Source: Paramecium sonneborni (taxonomy: Eukaryota > Ciliophora > Oligohymenophorea > Peniculida > Parameciidae). Taken from it: 64,000 nt of DNA. The stretch is taken from positions 293,474 to 357,473 of the forward strand of contig CAJJDN010000094.1 of the NCBI GenBank assembly GCA_905182985.1, given 5' to 3'. Each line of letters starts with the position of its first letter. The first letter of the stretch is position 1. A model generated the notes under the pieces. It was given only the letters and a program-made list of their open reading frames with translations, had not been told where the DNA came from and searched no databases. This document shows, in pieces, positions 26,932 to 39,436 of this stretch. Position numbers and translations under genes: made by a program.

Positions 26932-29520
26932 ATGAAAATACCTTTGTATCTATCAGACATTATTTATTTCATCCTGTCTCTTGGAAACATAATTCAACTC
27001 TTAGTTATATAAAATTTAGCTCTCATCACTATAGTGTTGATGTCCATCGCTCTTGGAATTTTAATTATTTGTCTTACTATCAAAATTTGGTACTGTTCAA
27101 CTGATGATTCATCTATTCTTCTATTGATACTTAATACAACTATCATCATTATGAGAATAATAGCCTTAAGTCATGTTCCATAACTTATATATTAAACAGA
27201 TATGTACTTTATTTTAACTTATTAGTACTTTTGATTGCTCCACATCTTTATCATACAAAACTCAAGTCATAAATTCAAAATTATTTCAGCAGTTATCTAC
27301 ACAATTCTTTAAGCTTCACTGGATCTAAATTTTTATAGAATTATTTTATCTCTAACTATCTTTCATTAGATGATTCATACCAAGTAAATAACAACTTTTA
27401 TAATTTTAGAAACAGTGGTAATAAATTACTTGAAACTCCAAAAAAAATATTAAAACAATCTCACACTTGGCAAAATAACTAAAATAATATAACTAATTAA
27501 TTTAATAATGACTTAAATATCAAATGTATTTTATCTTAACCAAATTTGAATAATCAGCGCGATTTTCTTATAAATGAAGATACTTTTGATAATTTAAAAA
27601 GAGTATAAGATTTATTTCATTTACCTTACATCATAACTGATAAAGATGCTAAACCTATTCTCTATAATTCCTATTTTATTGATGCCTTTGAATTTAATGA
27701 TTAAAAAAATATTCAATACGGGATCAAAAATATGAAAATATATCGCTTAGATAAAAAAAGCCAAAAATTAATAAAAAAGGCCAATCTAGAAAAATAAATG
27801 AATAACTAAAATTACTTCAATTCATTGAGTCAACCAAATATATAATTATTAAGCATTTCTAGCAAACCTATAAAATTACTCTTAAGTCATGTTTTATCAA
27901 TAATGAATGCTCAAAATTGTTAATGTTCTGTAATAGATTTCTCATCAGATTTTATAGGAAGAGATTATTAAATTGATATTAAATTTTTATAAGGCTACTT
28001 TCTATTTATTTTCACTCAAACTTAAGAAAGAGAAGATTATAAAAATAAAGTAAACACAAAGCTTTTAATGAATTAACTATTTAGAAGTTTAAGCCATGAG
28101 TTTTGTACTTCTCTTAATTGCATCTAAATATTGGCTGAAAATGCAGCAGAAGAACTTTAAGAAAAGATTGTAAATAAGTACATATCACCTTTGTTGAACT
28201 CATGTAAATAAATTTATTATCTAGGTTATATATTAAGTAGTATAGTTTAGGATGTTAAAGATTTTAGTTTGATTTTATCAAAGAATTTTACCTTAACAAT
28301 AAAAAATACAAATATATGTAAATTAATTAATGAAGTTGCTGCCCTATTTTAATAATAATTATAAATGAAGGGTTTATAAATGAATATTATAACAAGCAAC
28401 TTTTAAATTCATACAGATCCCCAAAGAGTAAAATAATCTCTTGTAAATTTGTTATCAAATGGTTAAAAATTTACATAATAAGTATTATTTCTTTTAAATT
28501 TTAGGGAAGCATCACAATTACTGCTGTTGAAGAAAACATTAAAGATAAAAAATATGTAAAGATATCTGTTGAAGATACAGGTCCTGGAATGGACAATGAA
28601 ACTAAAAGTAAATTAGAGTAGTTTTTAAAATCTCATTAAAAATGTAGATATAAAGAGCAAGATCAGTCATTTGGAATGGGTTTGTTGATCACAGAAAAAA
28701 TAGTTAAAGGCTTGTCTATAAATTACGAAGGTGGTATACATTTTGAATCTAATGTAAAATAGGGATCTAAATTTTGGTTTTTAGTTTAGGATTTGAATTA
28801 AGAAGATATACAAAATTTTAATTCTAAATAGACAATTCGATACAAAAAAGGTTATTCTTCCAATAGCTTTTTAAGAAATGATAACAGTATTCCTATTAGT
28901 CCCACTTTAAAAGACATAAAATAATAGTTTTCACCTCTTCTATTGTCTCCTAGATTTAATAAGGATGGTTAGAATTTGTTAATAAATCGAAATAGTTCGT
29001 TTAGTCAATCAGAAAGTAAATATTATTTAAATGAATAGATTTATCCTATTAAGAAGAAAAATTGGACTGTATCATCAGTCCATATATTATGAAATTAGGA
29101 TGTTCGAAACCTCTGTAAGATAGAATAGAGTTAGATGGAACACCTAATATTTCAACAAAAATATTAATTGTTGATGATGAATTTGTGAACATTTATGCCT
29201 TAAAAATAATGTTAAATCGTTTGAATTACTAATGCGATGAAGCCAATAATGGTTATGAAGCATTAGATAAGTTTATGAAAAATTAATATTAGCTGATTTT
29301 TATGGATATAGAAATGCCAAATATGAATGGAGTAACCGCTACTAAACAAATTCATTAATATTGTGAATAAAATAATCTACAAAAACCAATAATCATTGCA
29401 TAAACTGCATATACAGATTCATTGACAAAGAAAGTTTGCTAAGAATCTGGGATGAACTATTTTTTATAAAAACCAATCCATACAAAAGACATTTAATAAA
29501 TTCTTTATGAGAAGTTTTGA
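26932..29520 (+). CDS. Hybrid sensor histidine kinase with receiver domain; in-frame TGA
   Basis: 836 codons after introns of 32, 23 and 23 nt (exon sum 2511 nt). Six or so hydrophobic segments fill residues 1-190. Then come a PAS-like linker (FHLPYIITDKDAKPILYNSY), the H-box SLSHEFCTSLNCIQILAENA (CAT at 28095), N-box NLLSNGQKFTQQG, G1 EDTGPGM, G2 SFGMGLLI, and a C-terminal receiver with ILIVDDE, phospho-acceptor Asp at 29305 in FMDIEMPNMNG, AQTAYTDS and LQKPI. The domain set is a complete hybrid kinase. However TGA at 27232-27234 (codon 101) interrupts the membrane region in the same frame on both sides, and no intron removes it. It may be a sequencing error, a read-through site or a fresh null allele. 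Convergent with the next gene, 11 nt apart. Confidence 0.85.
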
Positions 29521-29531
29521 CCTATTTATTT

Positions 29532-31244
29532 TCAAAATTTAAATCTTTATTATTGCTTATAAATTTTAAAAATTTTTTTCAATTTATTTCTTAATAGCTT
29601 CTTATAAAATCTATAAGCTAAGAAGCGTCTGACTAAAGCTTAAATCTTAATAATAATTTTAGCTGTCATTAAAATTTTTGTTGGTTTAAATCTAACAGGC
29701 CCAGTAGAAAATTCAGTAATGCATCTTTGTCTTTATTCTTAAGTAGGAGATCTTGAAAATCTTTTTTTATTATTTTATGATATCTTAAAGTTAAATATTT
29801 TAGGTTATAATCTTTTTCTTCTTTATCTAATTTTATCCATTACAATATTTGCAAAATAAATAACAAAAAAATTTCTATTCTTATTACGTTTATAAATCAT
29901 TTCATATCTCTTTATCTTGATTTTCATTTCTTATTTTTCACTTTTTTTTCTTTTTTCCCTTCTCAGATTATCCTCTCTTTCCTCACTTTTTAATCTTAAA
30001 TACTAAGTTCTCTTGACTAAAAATTAATGTCTTGCTTATTAAATAATTTTAACAATGCTTTAATGTGTTTCAATAATATGTTCTGCCAAATTACCTTCTA
30101 AAGCTGAAATCTAATCACTATCAACTTAATTCACAGCATTTTAAAGTTACTTTTTATCAACACATCTAGCAAGAAATTTACTAAATGATTTTGCAAATTT
30201 TATTTCTTCATATATAACTTCATCTTCATTATTTCTAGATTTAATATTTTAACGTCTATTTAATGTTTATATTAATGGCAAATATCCCATTATATTAAAA
30301 TTACAAGTTGTGATTCTATTAGCATATTTATTTTAACTTCTTTGTCTATTCTCTAAAAAGGCTCCTTCTAATTCTTCATCCCATTAAAACTTTTACATTT
30401 TGTTTATTATTGTATTTTATTGAATAACATCTTACTTTTTATTCACTTTTATCGATTCTATATTTTTAGAAGAATTTAAAGATATAAAAAGCTTACCTAT
30501 TTATGGATCCATTCTTTTTATCAACTCTAAAATAGTTGGCCTTGTGATATCATTTAATTTAATCTATTTCTATTTAACTATCAATTATTAAATATCATGT
30601 AATTCATCTAGTTTTCTATAGAGAACTTATGCTAAAGGAATTTTTAAAGATTAATATTTCGTATTGATATTTAACCATTTCAAAGGTTAGGGCTATATCT
30701 TTGTTTCAACCTTAGTTGTTATTTATTATTATTATCGACTCTCGACCTTTTCTTTCCATTTCTCTAATAAATTATCAATTGTATTATGAAATTTTTTAAT
30801 TATATATTCTCTTTTTTCACATTCGTTTAAATTTTTTAATCCGCCTGGTTAAATACCAAAACTAATCAGGATTTATGAAATCGTGCCAATTTTATCCTAT
30901 TTATCATTTAATTAATCACCAATCAAAGCAATATATAAAGTATCAATAAAGTATTCAGTGCATGATTTAATAATACTAGTAAATGCATCATGTTTTATTT
31001 CTTTTTATTTTTTATTAAAATATTCTAAATATGTTTGATTGACCTATTAATCCACTTTTATTGATGTTCTTGAAGCATTTAACGTTTATTATTAAGGTTC
31101 CTAAGCAAAATAATTAAAATATTGATCAATTTATTGCCAAGTCTATAATTTATCATCTTATTCAGGTTGCTATCTAATTTTTAACAGGTTTCTTATTGAA
31201 ATTTGGTATCTTGGAGATAAAGAAATAGAATTTTAAGATTTCAT
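29532..31244 (-). CDS. IQ-motif protein of unknown function, single exon
   Basis: 570 residues, uninterrupted. Starts MKSQNSISLSPRYQISIRNL. Mostly helical with basic C-terminal half. Near the C-terminus the segment IIIKIQALVRRFLAYRFYKK is an IQ calmodulin-binding motif (IQ...RR). An internal region LYRKLDELHDIQQLIVKQKQ is likely coiled coil. A folded domain in the first 300 residues is possible but not recognised. A calmodulin-linked structural role is a reasonable guess. Start chosen because it is the first ATG after a break in the frame. Confidence 0.8.
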
Positions 31245-31587
31245 TTATTCGAAATTCCTCCTTTAATTTTATAAATAAATTATCTAGATATTAAAATGTT
31301 GAATTTGGAAGTAATATATTTTGTTTAGATGATAAGAATAGCATCAGAAAATCACTTCCGTAAAATGAAGCTCTGCCATAAATACAATACATTACATTAA
31401 AATAATTAGAAAAACAACGCAAAGTAAATTTTAATGTAATGTTATCTTTACCTGTAAATATTCATCTAACTTAAGTATTTACTAAAAGATTAATAACTAG
31501 AAGATAGAAAAGATACAATTGCAATCTTCAGGAAAAGAAAACAAGAGACTAATACAATTAATAAAAATAAACCATAACTCTTAAACA
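31245..31587. other. Divergent intergenic spacer
   Basis: AT-rich, no gene seen; should contain both promoters. Confidence 0.5.
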
Positions 31588-32169
31588 ATGGAAGGATTCA
31601 TTTCACAGAGTTTTGGTCAGAAAAATATTAATGTATCACATTAAAAGATTCACAAATTAACAAAGATCTCAATAAATATCGATAGATTATAAAAACTAAT
31701 ATAAAAGATTATTTATCCCGATATGAAAAATAAGTTAAGGATCAACTTAAACAAGTTAGAGAGTAATCAATTTTGTTATTGTAGCTAAAATTATACAGTA
31801 CCTGTCAAAGATTTTGATTCTGATGATGAAACTGTTAAACATTTTGATACTATAAATTAAAATCATTTAACTAGACATAATACAGAAGCAGATATATTAG
31901 CTCAATATAATAAAAATCAAGATCTTTTTAAAAAACCTTATATGAGATACTTGAATAAAAGTACAAGGAGAGAAGTCAAAAAAGATTACATACTTAAACT
32001 TGAGGATATGATGAGTAAATGTGATGATTTTAAATATAAAAGCTTAACATCAGAGTAAGGTAACAATTCTGCAAGTAGAAAAATAAATTTTAAAAGACAA
32101 AGTCAAAATTCTTTAATGAAAAAACTTATGAATAATTAAAGTACAAATTTAAGCAGAAGTAATTTTTGA
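31588..32169 (+). CDS. Small unrecognised protein, single exon
   Basis: 193 residues, no intron, starting MEGFISQSFGQKNINVSHQK. It is basic with one acidic patch (VKDFDSDDETVKHFD) and an Arg/Lys/Ser-rich end (RQSQNSLMKKLMNNQSTNLS). No signal peptide, membrane helix or known motif. It is the last intact gene before the gene-free stretch with the telomere-like tract. Confidence 0.7.
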
Positions 32170-32285
32170 TTACTATAGTTAATATCAAATAATGATTAAG
32201 TTCTATTTAGTCTTTAAAAAATAATAATTAACAATTTTCTTCAAATAAAAAATGCATCCATTCAATTACCTTATTTATTAGTTTA

Positions 32286-32313
32286 TTTGGGTTGGGTTTG
32301 GGGTTGAGGTTTT
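32286..32313 (+). repeat. Interstitial telomere-like tract (TTTGGG/TTGGG/TTTGGGG/TTGAGG)
   Basis: Four consecutive G-rich units on the + strand, with the mixed three- and four-G repeats known for Paramecium telomeres; the last has one substitution. It is the only such tract I saw in the window and stands out sharply in AT-rich DNA. Confidence 0.75.
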
Positions 32314-32892
32314 ATTAAAATTATATTCATATAATTTGTGAAAAAAATAAAATAATGTAATTTATTTTTGGCAATAATGTAAAATCAATATTTTATATAA
32401 ACAATCAATTTTTAACTGAATAACAATATTTTATTTTTAATTCACATAGAGTTACGTTTAGATAAGTTTGTTTTATAATATAAGTTCATTTCAAACATTA
32501 TTTAATATAGAAATTTTTTAAATATTTGAATCAACTTTAAACTAATTTTATGTATCAATTATTTATTTAACATTATTTTAAACTATTTTATAAATAGTTA
32601 ATTTAAAAATAATTAACAATTATTTGATTTATTTTTAAATTAATTGAAGGTAATGGAAAATTAATTGATTTTACTTTATTATAAATTATTGAAACAAAAT
32701 AAATTATAAATTTGATTTTACTTTATTATGCTTTCTTAAAAAGGCATCACCTTGATGCAATTTATAAATTTATTGTATTCATTGAAAAAAGTAAATTTAG
32801 TTTTGATTTTTGTTTATAAATAATGATGGTAAAATAAAGATAATAAATTTTAAATTATTCAATTTTAAAACTATTTAATAGTAAATTTATAT

Positions 32893-33037
32893 TATGTATA
32901 ATACTAATTAATTATATTATTGTAATATTAATTTCTGACTATTTCTAGGGTCGAATTTTTTATTAAAATAAGTTTTGGCCTTAAATTTTATTAACTATTA
33001 AAAAATATGCCCAGAACTTTGGAATGAAAAANTATTT
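32893..33037 (+). repeat. 145-nt direct repeat, copy 1 (contains one N)
   Basis: Matches 33794-33938 (offset 901) throughout, with a single N at 33032 where copy 2 has A. Includes GGGTCGAATTTTTTATT and TATGCCCAGAACTTTGG. Non-coding. Confidence 0.85.
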
Positions 33038-33793
33038 GAAAATTTTAATAAGAAAAGTAATTTTTGAAATAATCATATCCTTAAGATTAGCAATTTCAGT
33101 AAGTAAATATCCTAAAATTAAAAATTGTTTTTGTTGATTCATAATAATTAATTAAGTATTTTCGTGTATTTTGAAACATTTTCTATCCCTCGATTAATTT
33201 TATCATCCTTTTTGTTACTTTTAATATTTCTGTAGTTAAATTTTCTTTTAAAAACAATTTTTTTCTTTTATAATTATTATCTAAATAATCATTTTTTCTT
33301 TATTTATGATCATTTACTTTTTAAATTAATCTTATTGAAAATGATTCTTTATCTCTCATAGAGAAATAGTAAAATAAACTCTTTTTATTAAATATTCAAT
33401 TAGATATACATTTAATAATCTCCTTTCAGTTTTAATATTTAGAAATATCAATATATGGTGTAATTCTTGATATTTTTGAATCTTAAAGACTTAATTTTTG
33501 CTTTTCCTCAAAATATTCCAATTATAAATAATAACAAAATTTTTAGTATTTGTTAGATTTTTATTGAATAAATATTCGGAATTTTTTTAAAGTAACATGT
33601 TTTTATCAATTTAAAGTAAATTATATAAGATCATTTCGGTTTTATAAGTTTTATATATCATTTTTGAATTTTCTATGTAAGAATTGTATAAATTACAATT
33701 TTATGAATTGTTAGATATCCAGGATTAAGATCTCTTATTTTCAAATAATCTAACATAATAGATTTTAATATAAATTTTATTTTTACAGTTTTA

Positions 33794-33938
33794 TATGTAT
33801 AATACTAATTAATTATATTATTGTAATATTAATTTCTGACTATTTCTAGGGTCGAATTTTTTATTAAAATAAGTTTTGGCCTTAAATTTTATTAACTATT
33901 AAAAAATATGCCCAGAACTTTGGAATGAAAAAATATTT
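33794..33938 (+). repeat. 145-nt direct repeat, copy 2
   Basis: Second copy of the block above; sequence diverges abruptly at both ends. No terminal inverted repeats or transposase seen. Confidence 0.85.
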
Positions 33939-34626
33939 TCATTTCGAAAAATATAATTAAACCATCCGCTTAATTAATTTTTTAATGGGAAACTTAATTT
34001 TATCAAAATTTCGACAAGATATATTCGATATTAATTAAATAAATTATTATCAAGCTCACATTACATCTCTTAATATCACTTACCACTTTAAAGGCTGATA
34101 AACTCTTAATTACATAAAGGATAGAAACAAAATATACTTACACAATCTTTTAAAATAAAAATTAATCATTTTTTATAATTGAACCTTAGATTATAATTAA
34201 AAATATTTTTTTTTTAATTTTTTCCTAGTTTTAACTTCTCTGTCAATTTTGAATATAATTATTGTCAAAATCACAAAATTAGGAGGGCTGATCGCTTTTT
34301 GTTTTATGAAATGTTTAACTAAACATATAATTTTATTTAGAAAATTTTGAAACAACCTTAACCCATCCCTATCTTTATTATGAACAATCATTTTTATAAT
34401 TGTTATAATAAATTAATTTTATATAAATAAATTAAAATCTTAGAGAAGAAAGATAAATTAGTTATATAAAAGAATTAGAGTGATTTTGAATATTATAATA
34501 CAATAATTATTTCTATTTTATGGGAAAATACAAAGAATGAATAATAGAATTATTTTTTTATTTTTTTATCTCATCCTTATTATTGAATGTTGTATGCATG
34601 AAAATATTTATTAATTTTAATTCTAA

Positions 34627-37600
34627 ATGAAGTAGGTTTTATAAATTTTACAAGAGAATTAAATTCCTTAAGCAATAAGACAATTTGAATAGTTTAATAT
34701 CCAAAATGAAGGAGCCTAAATACTCTTAGAAAAAATAAATGATTTATATACCTCAAACAGAAATTTAGTTTGCCAATGGATAGTAGACACAGATTAAATT
34801 GAAACGGAATACAAATTTTTAGCTTATAATATCTTAGGTATCATTATTTAAAGATTTAATTAGGATGTACCTTAGAATAAGAAGACCTTAAAATAGAAAA
34901 TTTTAGAAAAGCTATTTCAATAGCTTTAAAAAATAATTTTGACGTTTCAGATCCACTAATTAATATTCAAAAAGCTTATTTACATAAATAATAGTTTGAT
35001 AAAGTTTTAAGATGTTTTAAATATTTTAATTTAATAAAAGGAAGATATAAAATAGTAGCAATTTATAATGTATCTAAAGCTTATTAAGGATTATAAAAAA
35101 TAGGAGAATGTTTTGAATATTCAAAAAAAGCTTACGAAGAAAGTTTGAAGATATTTGGAATTAATGATCCAATGACTAAGAGAATGGAATAATATTTTAA
35201 TTTAATAAATAATAATAAAGATTCATAAACATATAAATAAATAAGTAATCAAGATAATCAAATAAGAAGGTAACATTAGAGTTAATTATCAGATACAAGT
35301 TCAATTTTTGGTAATAGTTTTTCTTAGTTTGACAATGATTTATCATTTAATACATTTAGTAGTAAAAGTAATAATTCTAAAGAATAATCAATAACTGTAG
35401 AGTTTTCATGTTAAAATAGAGAAATTTGTTCATTAGATAATTAAAACTTATGTTGCGAATTAATTAAAGAATTTTTCAGATTTGCAGATCTAAAAATATA
35501 AATAAAAAATATTTAATCTAATTCTATTAATGAAATATTATAGAAGAAATATCAAAAGTTACCACTTCAGATCAATTATTAAGAGCAAGAAGATGAGAAT
35601 ATATAATAGCCTTTAAATCTAAATTAGTATTAAGTTTAAAATTATTCAGAGGTTTAGAATAATAAAATTTACACATATTAAATAAAAGCACAATAAGAAA
35701 ATTATTTATCTTAATAAGATATAATGATTTATATATAAGCTCCTTTGATTAGGAGTTTTCTTATTGAAAGTGCTTAGAAAGATTTTATTGTTAAATTAGA
35801 TGATAAATTGTATTAATATTAAGTAAGTCCAATATCAAAATCGAAGTAAAAATAAGATGAGGTAAGTTAGTTTTTCTGGAGGTTAAAAAATATGTTGGAT
35901 AACATTATAATTTTAACAACAAATTTTTAATCCTAAAATGAAGCAATAAATTTTCAAAGTATTTTGAAATAAAATAAAATTAAAAAAAAGTTATGTGATT
36001 TACTAAGTTTAAATGACTTTGAATTATATTTATCATCAGAAATAGATTTAAAAGATTTTCAATGTTATAGTAATTTATAGTAATAAGCTCTTAATTTAAA
36101 GACTAAAACATATTAAATAATTCTTATTATTAAATGTGTTGTTTAATTCAGTAACATCAAGTAGATGCAACAATAGTTCTAAGAATTTGCATTAAAATCA
36201 AGAAATCTTTAATTAATAAAAGAGTAATTTTAATTAGAACTTGAATTTAATCCTGATTCTAATGTAATAGATAAAAAAATTAAATAACTTTAATAAAGAG
36301 AAGAATAATTTGAAATATCAATATCTTAACCACAACTTAAAATAGGTAGTAAAAAGATGTTTGTAGTTGATTCTACAATTTAATTTTGGATGGATAGAAA
36401 TGATTAATCTAATTAGGAAGTTCAATAAATGTTCAAAAGAATAATAGATTCTATATAGTAAATATTTTTTCCATCTTTGAAACTTATTCTTAGTGATACA
36501 AATTAAATTAAATTGTGGTAAAACTTCTTATATTAATTTTATATTAATAATCCAAAAGAAGGTTGTACTCTGAATAATTAGTATGTTTTAGAATTTAAAG
36601 GTGAATCTAATTTGATCGAAGCAAAATATAAATTAATTGAATAGGATTTACAAGAATATTAATTCAATTAATTAAATTTTGAAGTTTAAGATAAAATTGC
36701 AAAAGTTCTAAAAGAGAAATAATAAATTTAAAAACAATATAAATTATCTTTAGATCAAATTGCAAAATAATTTAGTAAATGCCTTATTTAGATTGTGGGT
36801 ATAAGTGATAACAAAATTTAAGTTGATACCTACATAAATAATTAAACAACATTAAATAATATTTAGTTACTACTGTAGCAACAGTTTTTTTAAAATTTAA
36901 ATATATATACAGAAAAGAATATTGAGATCGAAGATATTTGTGCTTTTTTAGGAGTATAAAAAGAATAATTTAAAAATCAATATCAAGTTGTAGTATAAAA
37001 GAATAAAAATGAATATAATTTTATTGGACAAAATAAAGATTTAGAAGAGATAAAAAAAATAGTAGAATAAACTAAAAAATATAAACAAGAAAATAGAAAA
37101 ACTAAAATAATTGAATGCCCAAATATACTTGTATTCAATCATTTAAAAGAATAACATTAATAATCATTAAAGATAGAAAATTAAGATATCTAAATATTGT
37201 ATTCTTAAAATTAAACTATTATATTATAAGGAATCAATCAATAATAATTGATAGATAAATCAAATAGCATTTCTTAAGATATTCTCAAACTTGAAAATGA
37301 ATTAATAACTAAAACTTGTATAATTAAAGAAAAATTATTGAAATTCTTTGAAAAAAATTTCAAATAATACTACACTACTTTAGAAAATTCAAAAAAGGCA
37401 TCAATAAAATTTTAGGAGAAAAATAAATACTCTATTATATCTTAGGTATTATAATCAAATAAAAAACTTCAATTAATTAAAGGCGAAATAACTTAATTAG
37501 AATGTGATGCTATATTTAATTTTCATAGTAAAAAAGGACAAAACTTATAATTTAACAAAGAAACTGAAAAAATTTTTAATTTTGGCGGTTAAAATTATCA

Positions 37601-39436
37601 AAAATTTTTTTTAAATTAGATAGAAAATACTAACTGTTAGTAAAAAGAATTGGATATAAAAATTTATAAGATGAATTAATTTAGAAACATTCGTTTCATC
37701 ATAAATATTGTTACTTCATCTTAATTTACAAAAGAATAAAGAGATCCTAAAAAAATAACAAAAATAATTGATGAACTCTTCAACCATATTGAACAAAATT
37801 GTTGCATTTCTAGTGTAGCAATTTATATACCTAATAATATTGAGAATGATCAATATTAAAATAATAATGTAATTGAAACATATCTTAATAGTATAATGAA
37901 TAGATTATTTAATGAAACAAATTAATTAAATTAAGTTTAAATAGTTGAATAACTTTAACCAAAAATTACTTAATTAAATTCTATTCTTTAAAATATTTCT
38001 AAAAATTTTATTGTGGGTTAAATTAAATATAAATGGTAATGGAAAGATGGTATGAAATTTTCGAATTATAACGATGATGTTAATATTTAACTTGATGATG
38101 CATATGAAAGATTTACATAAACAAATTAAGAAATTAAAATTTAGTTGAAATTTGAAATAGAGTCAAAACCTAGCACTCATTCAGTTGATTTATAAAACTT
38201 AACCATGATAGAATTATCTTCAAAAAGGGAAAATTAAATAATTTATTAAAACAAATGGGGAAAAATAAGTTACTATATTAATAACGAATTATTAGATGAT
38301 GAATATACTTAATACTTTATTAGAATGTATAAAAAATAATGTTATTAATTTGAAATATTTTGGAAGAAGCTTTTAGTAGTAATCAATAATTAGTCTATGT
38401 ATTAAGTAAATTAATAAACTAATTACTAAAGAGAAATTTAAAGAATTCCTTGTGATTAAGATAAAGTTTAATCAAAGTAAAATATTACTAATCAATTTGA
38501 TATAAATACTATTTAAGAATATTAGAATTAATTTTAAATTTAATCATTCAATCAAAATATGAATGAAAAAATATTAATAGAAATAAACTAAATGTTATAA
38601 TAATCCATAATTAATTTAAAAATAGAGATACCATAAATTAGTGATAAAAACTTAAAAAATTTTACTGGCTATTTAGAAACAGTAGCATTAAATTTTAGAG
38701 GAATAATTAATTAAGGATAAACCATTAATATAGAAATTTTAAAAAAGAAATAAAACAAAGTTTTGAAACAATTAGAATTAATAAAAACTTTAGCTAAACA
38801 ATATCCTGCAAAATGGATTAAATAAAATAATAATTTTGTTAGAGTTTCTATTCAATAAAATTCTAAAGAATATAATAAAATTAAGAATTATTTTTCAAAA
38901 ACAGATAATGGAACAATTAAAGCTATTTTTAGGATACAAAATAAATCTTTGTGGGATAATTATATAGTAGAAAGAAATAAATTATTTGAAATTTGTTAAA
39001 AATAAAAAAGATTTTTACTTCCTAAAGAATAAAAGAGATATTTATGGCATGGAGTTAAAAATTAACATCCATAAGTTATTTATTAAAACTTAACTGAAGC
39101 CTTTGATGTTACATTTAGTAATGTAAAATATTTATTGTATTTTAGATTGGACTTTGGGGATAAGGTATATATTTTGCTGAAAATGCTAGTTATTCAAGAA
39201 ATTATGCTTATAAAATAACAAGCCAAGATGATCCTAATTATGCAAATAATCTTGTATTTTTATGTTGTTTAGTTACTACAGGTAAAATTGAAACAAGAGA
39301 AAGTTCTCAAAATATTAAAAAGCCAAATGATGGTTTCGATTGTGTTTCTGGATATACATAAGGAAGCGAAATATTTGTTATATATTAAATGCATGTAAGA
39401 AGAGCATACCCAGCTTATGAAGTAATCTTTTCATGA
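34627..39436 (+). CDS. Large macro-WWE-PARP protein (ADP-ribosyltransferase), 2 introns
   Basis: 1586 residues after introns of 26 nt (near 34838) and 23 nt (near 39120), exon sum 4761 nt. The first 900 residues are helical and Q/N-rich, unrecognised. About residue 940 GEITQLECDAIFNFHSKKG starts a divergent macrodomain, with FIINIVTSSQ and SVAIYIPNN later. About residue 1130 KWQWKDGMKFSNYNDDVN is WWE-like; a second weaker WWE may follow. From about 1330 the PARP catalytic domain has RYLWHGVK (His at 39048), GLWGQGIYFAENASYS (Tyr) and the terminal AYPAYEVIFS, where the usual PEY glutamate position is Ala. This layout is that of PARP14-type enzymes, which attach single ADP-ribose units. Confidence 0.88.

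Larger units (their letters stand above)
32170..34626. other. 2.4-kb gene-free stretch
   Basis: Extremely AT-rich, open frames short and unlike protein. It contains the telomere-like tract at 32286-32313 and the 145-nt direct repeat pair. It divides a compact gene block on the left from a relic-rich block on the right. Confidence 0.6.
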
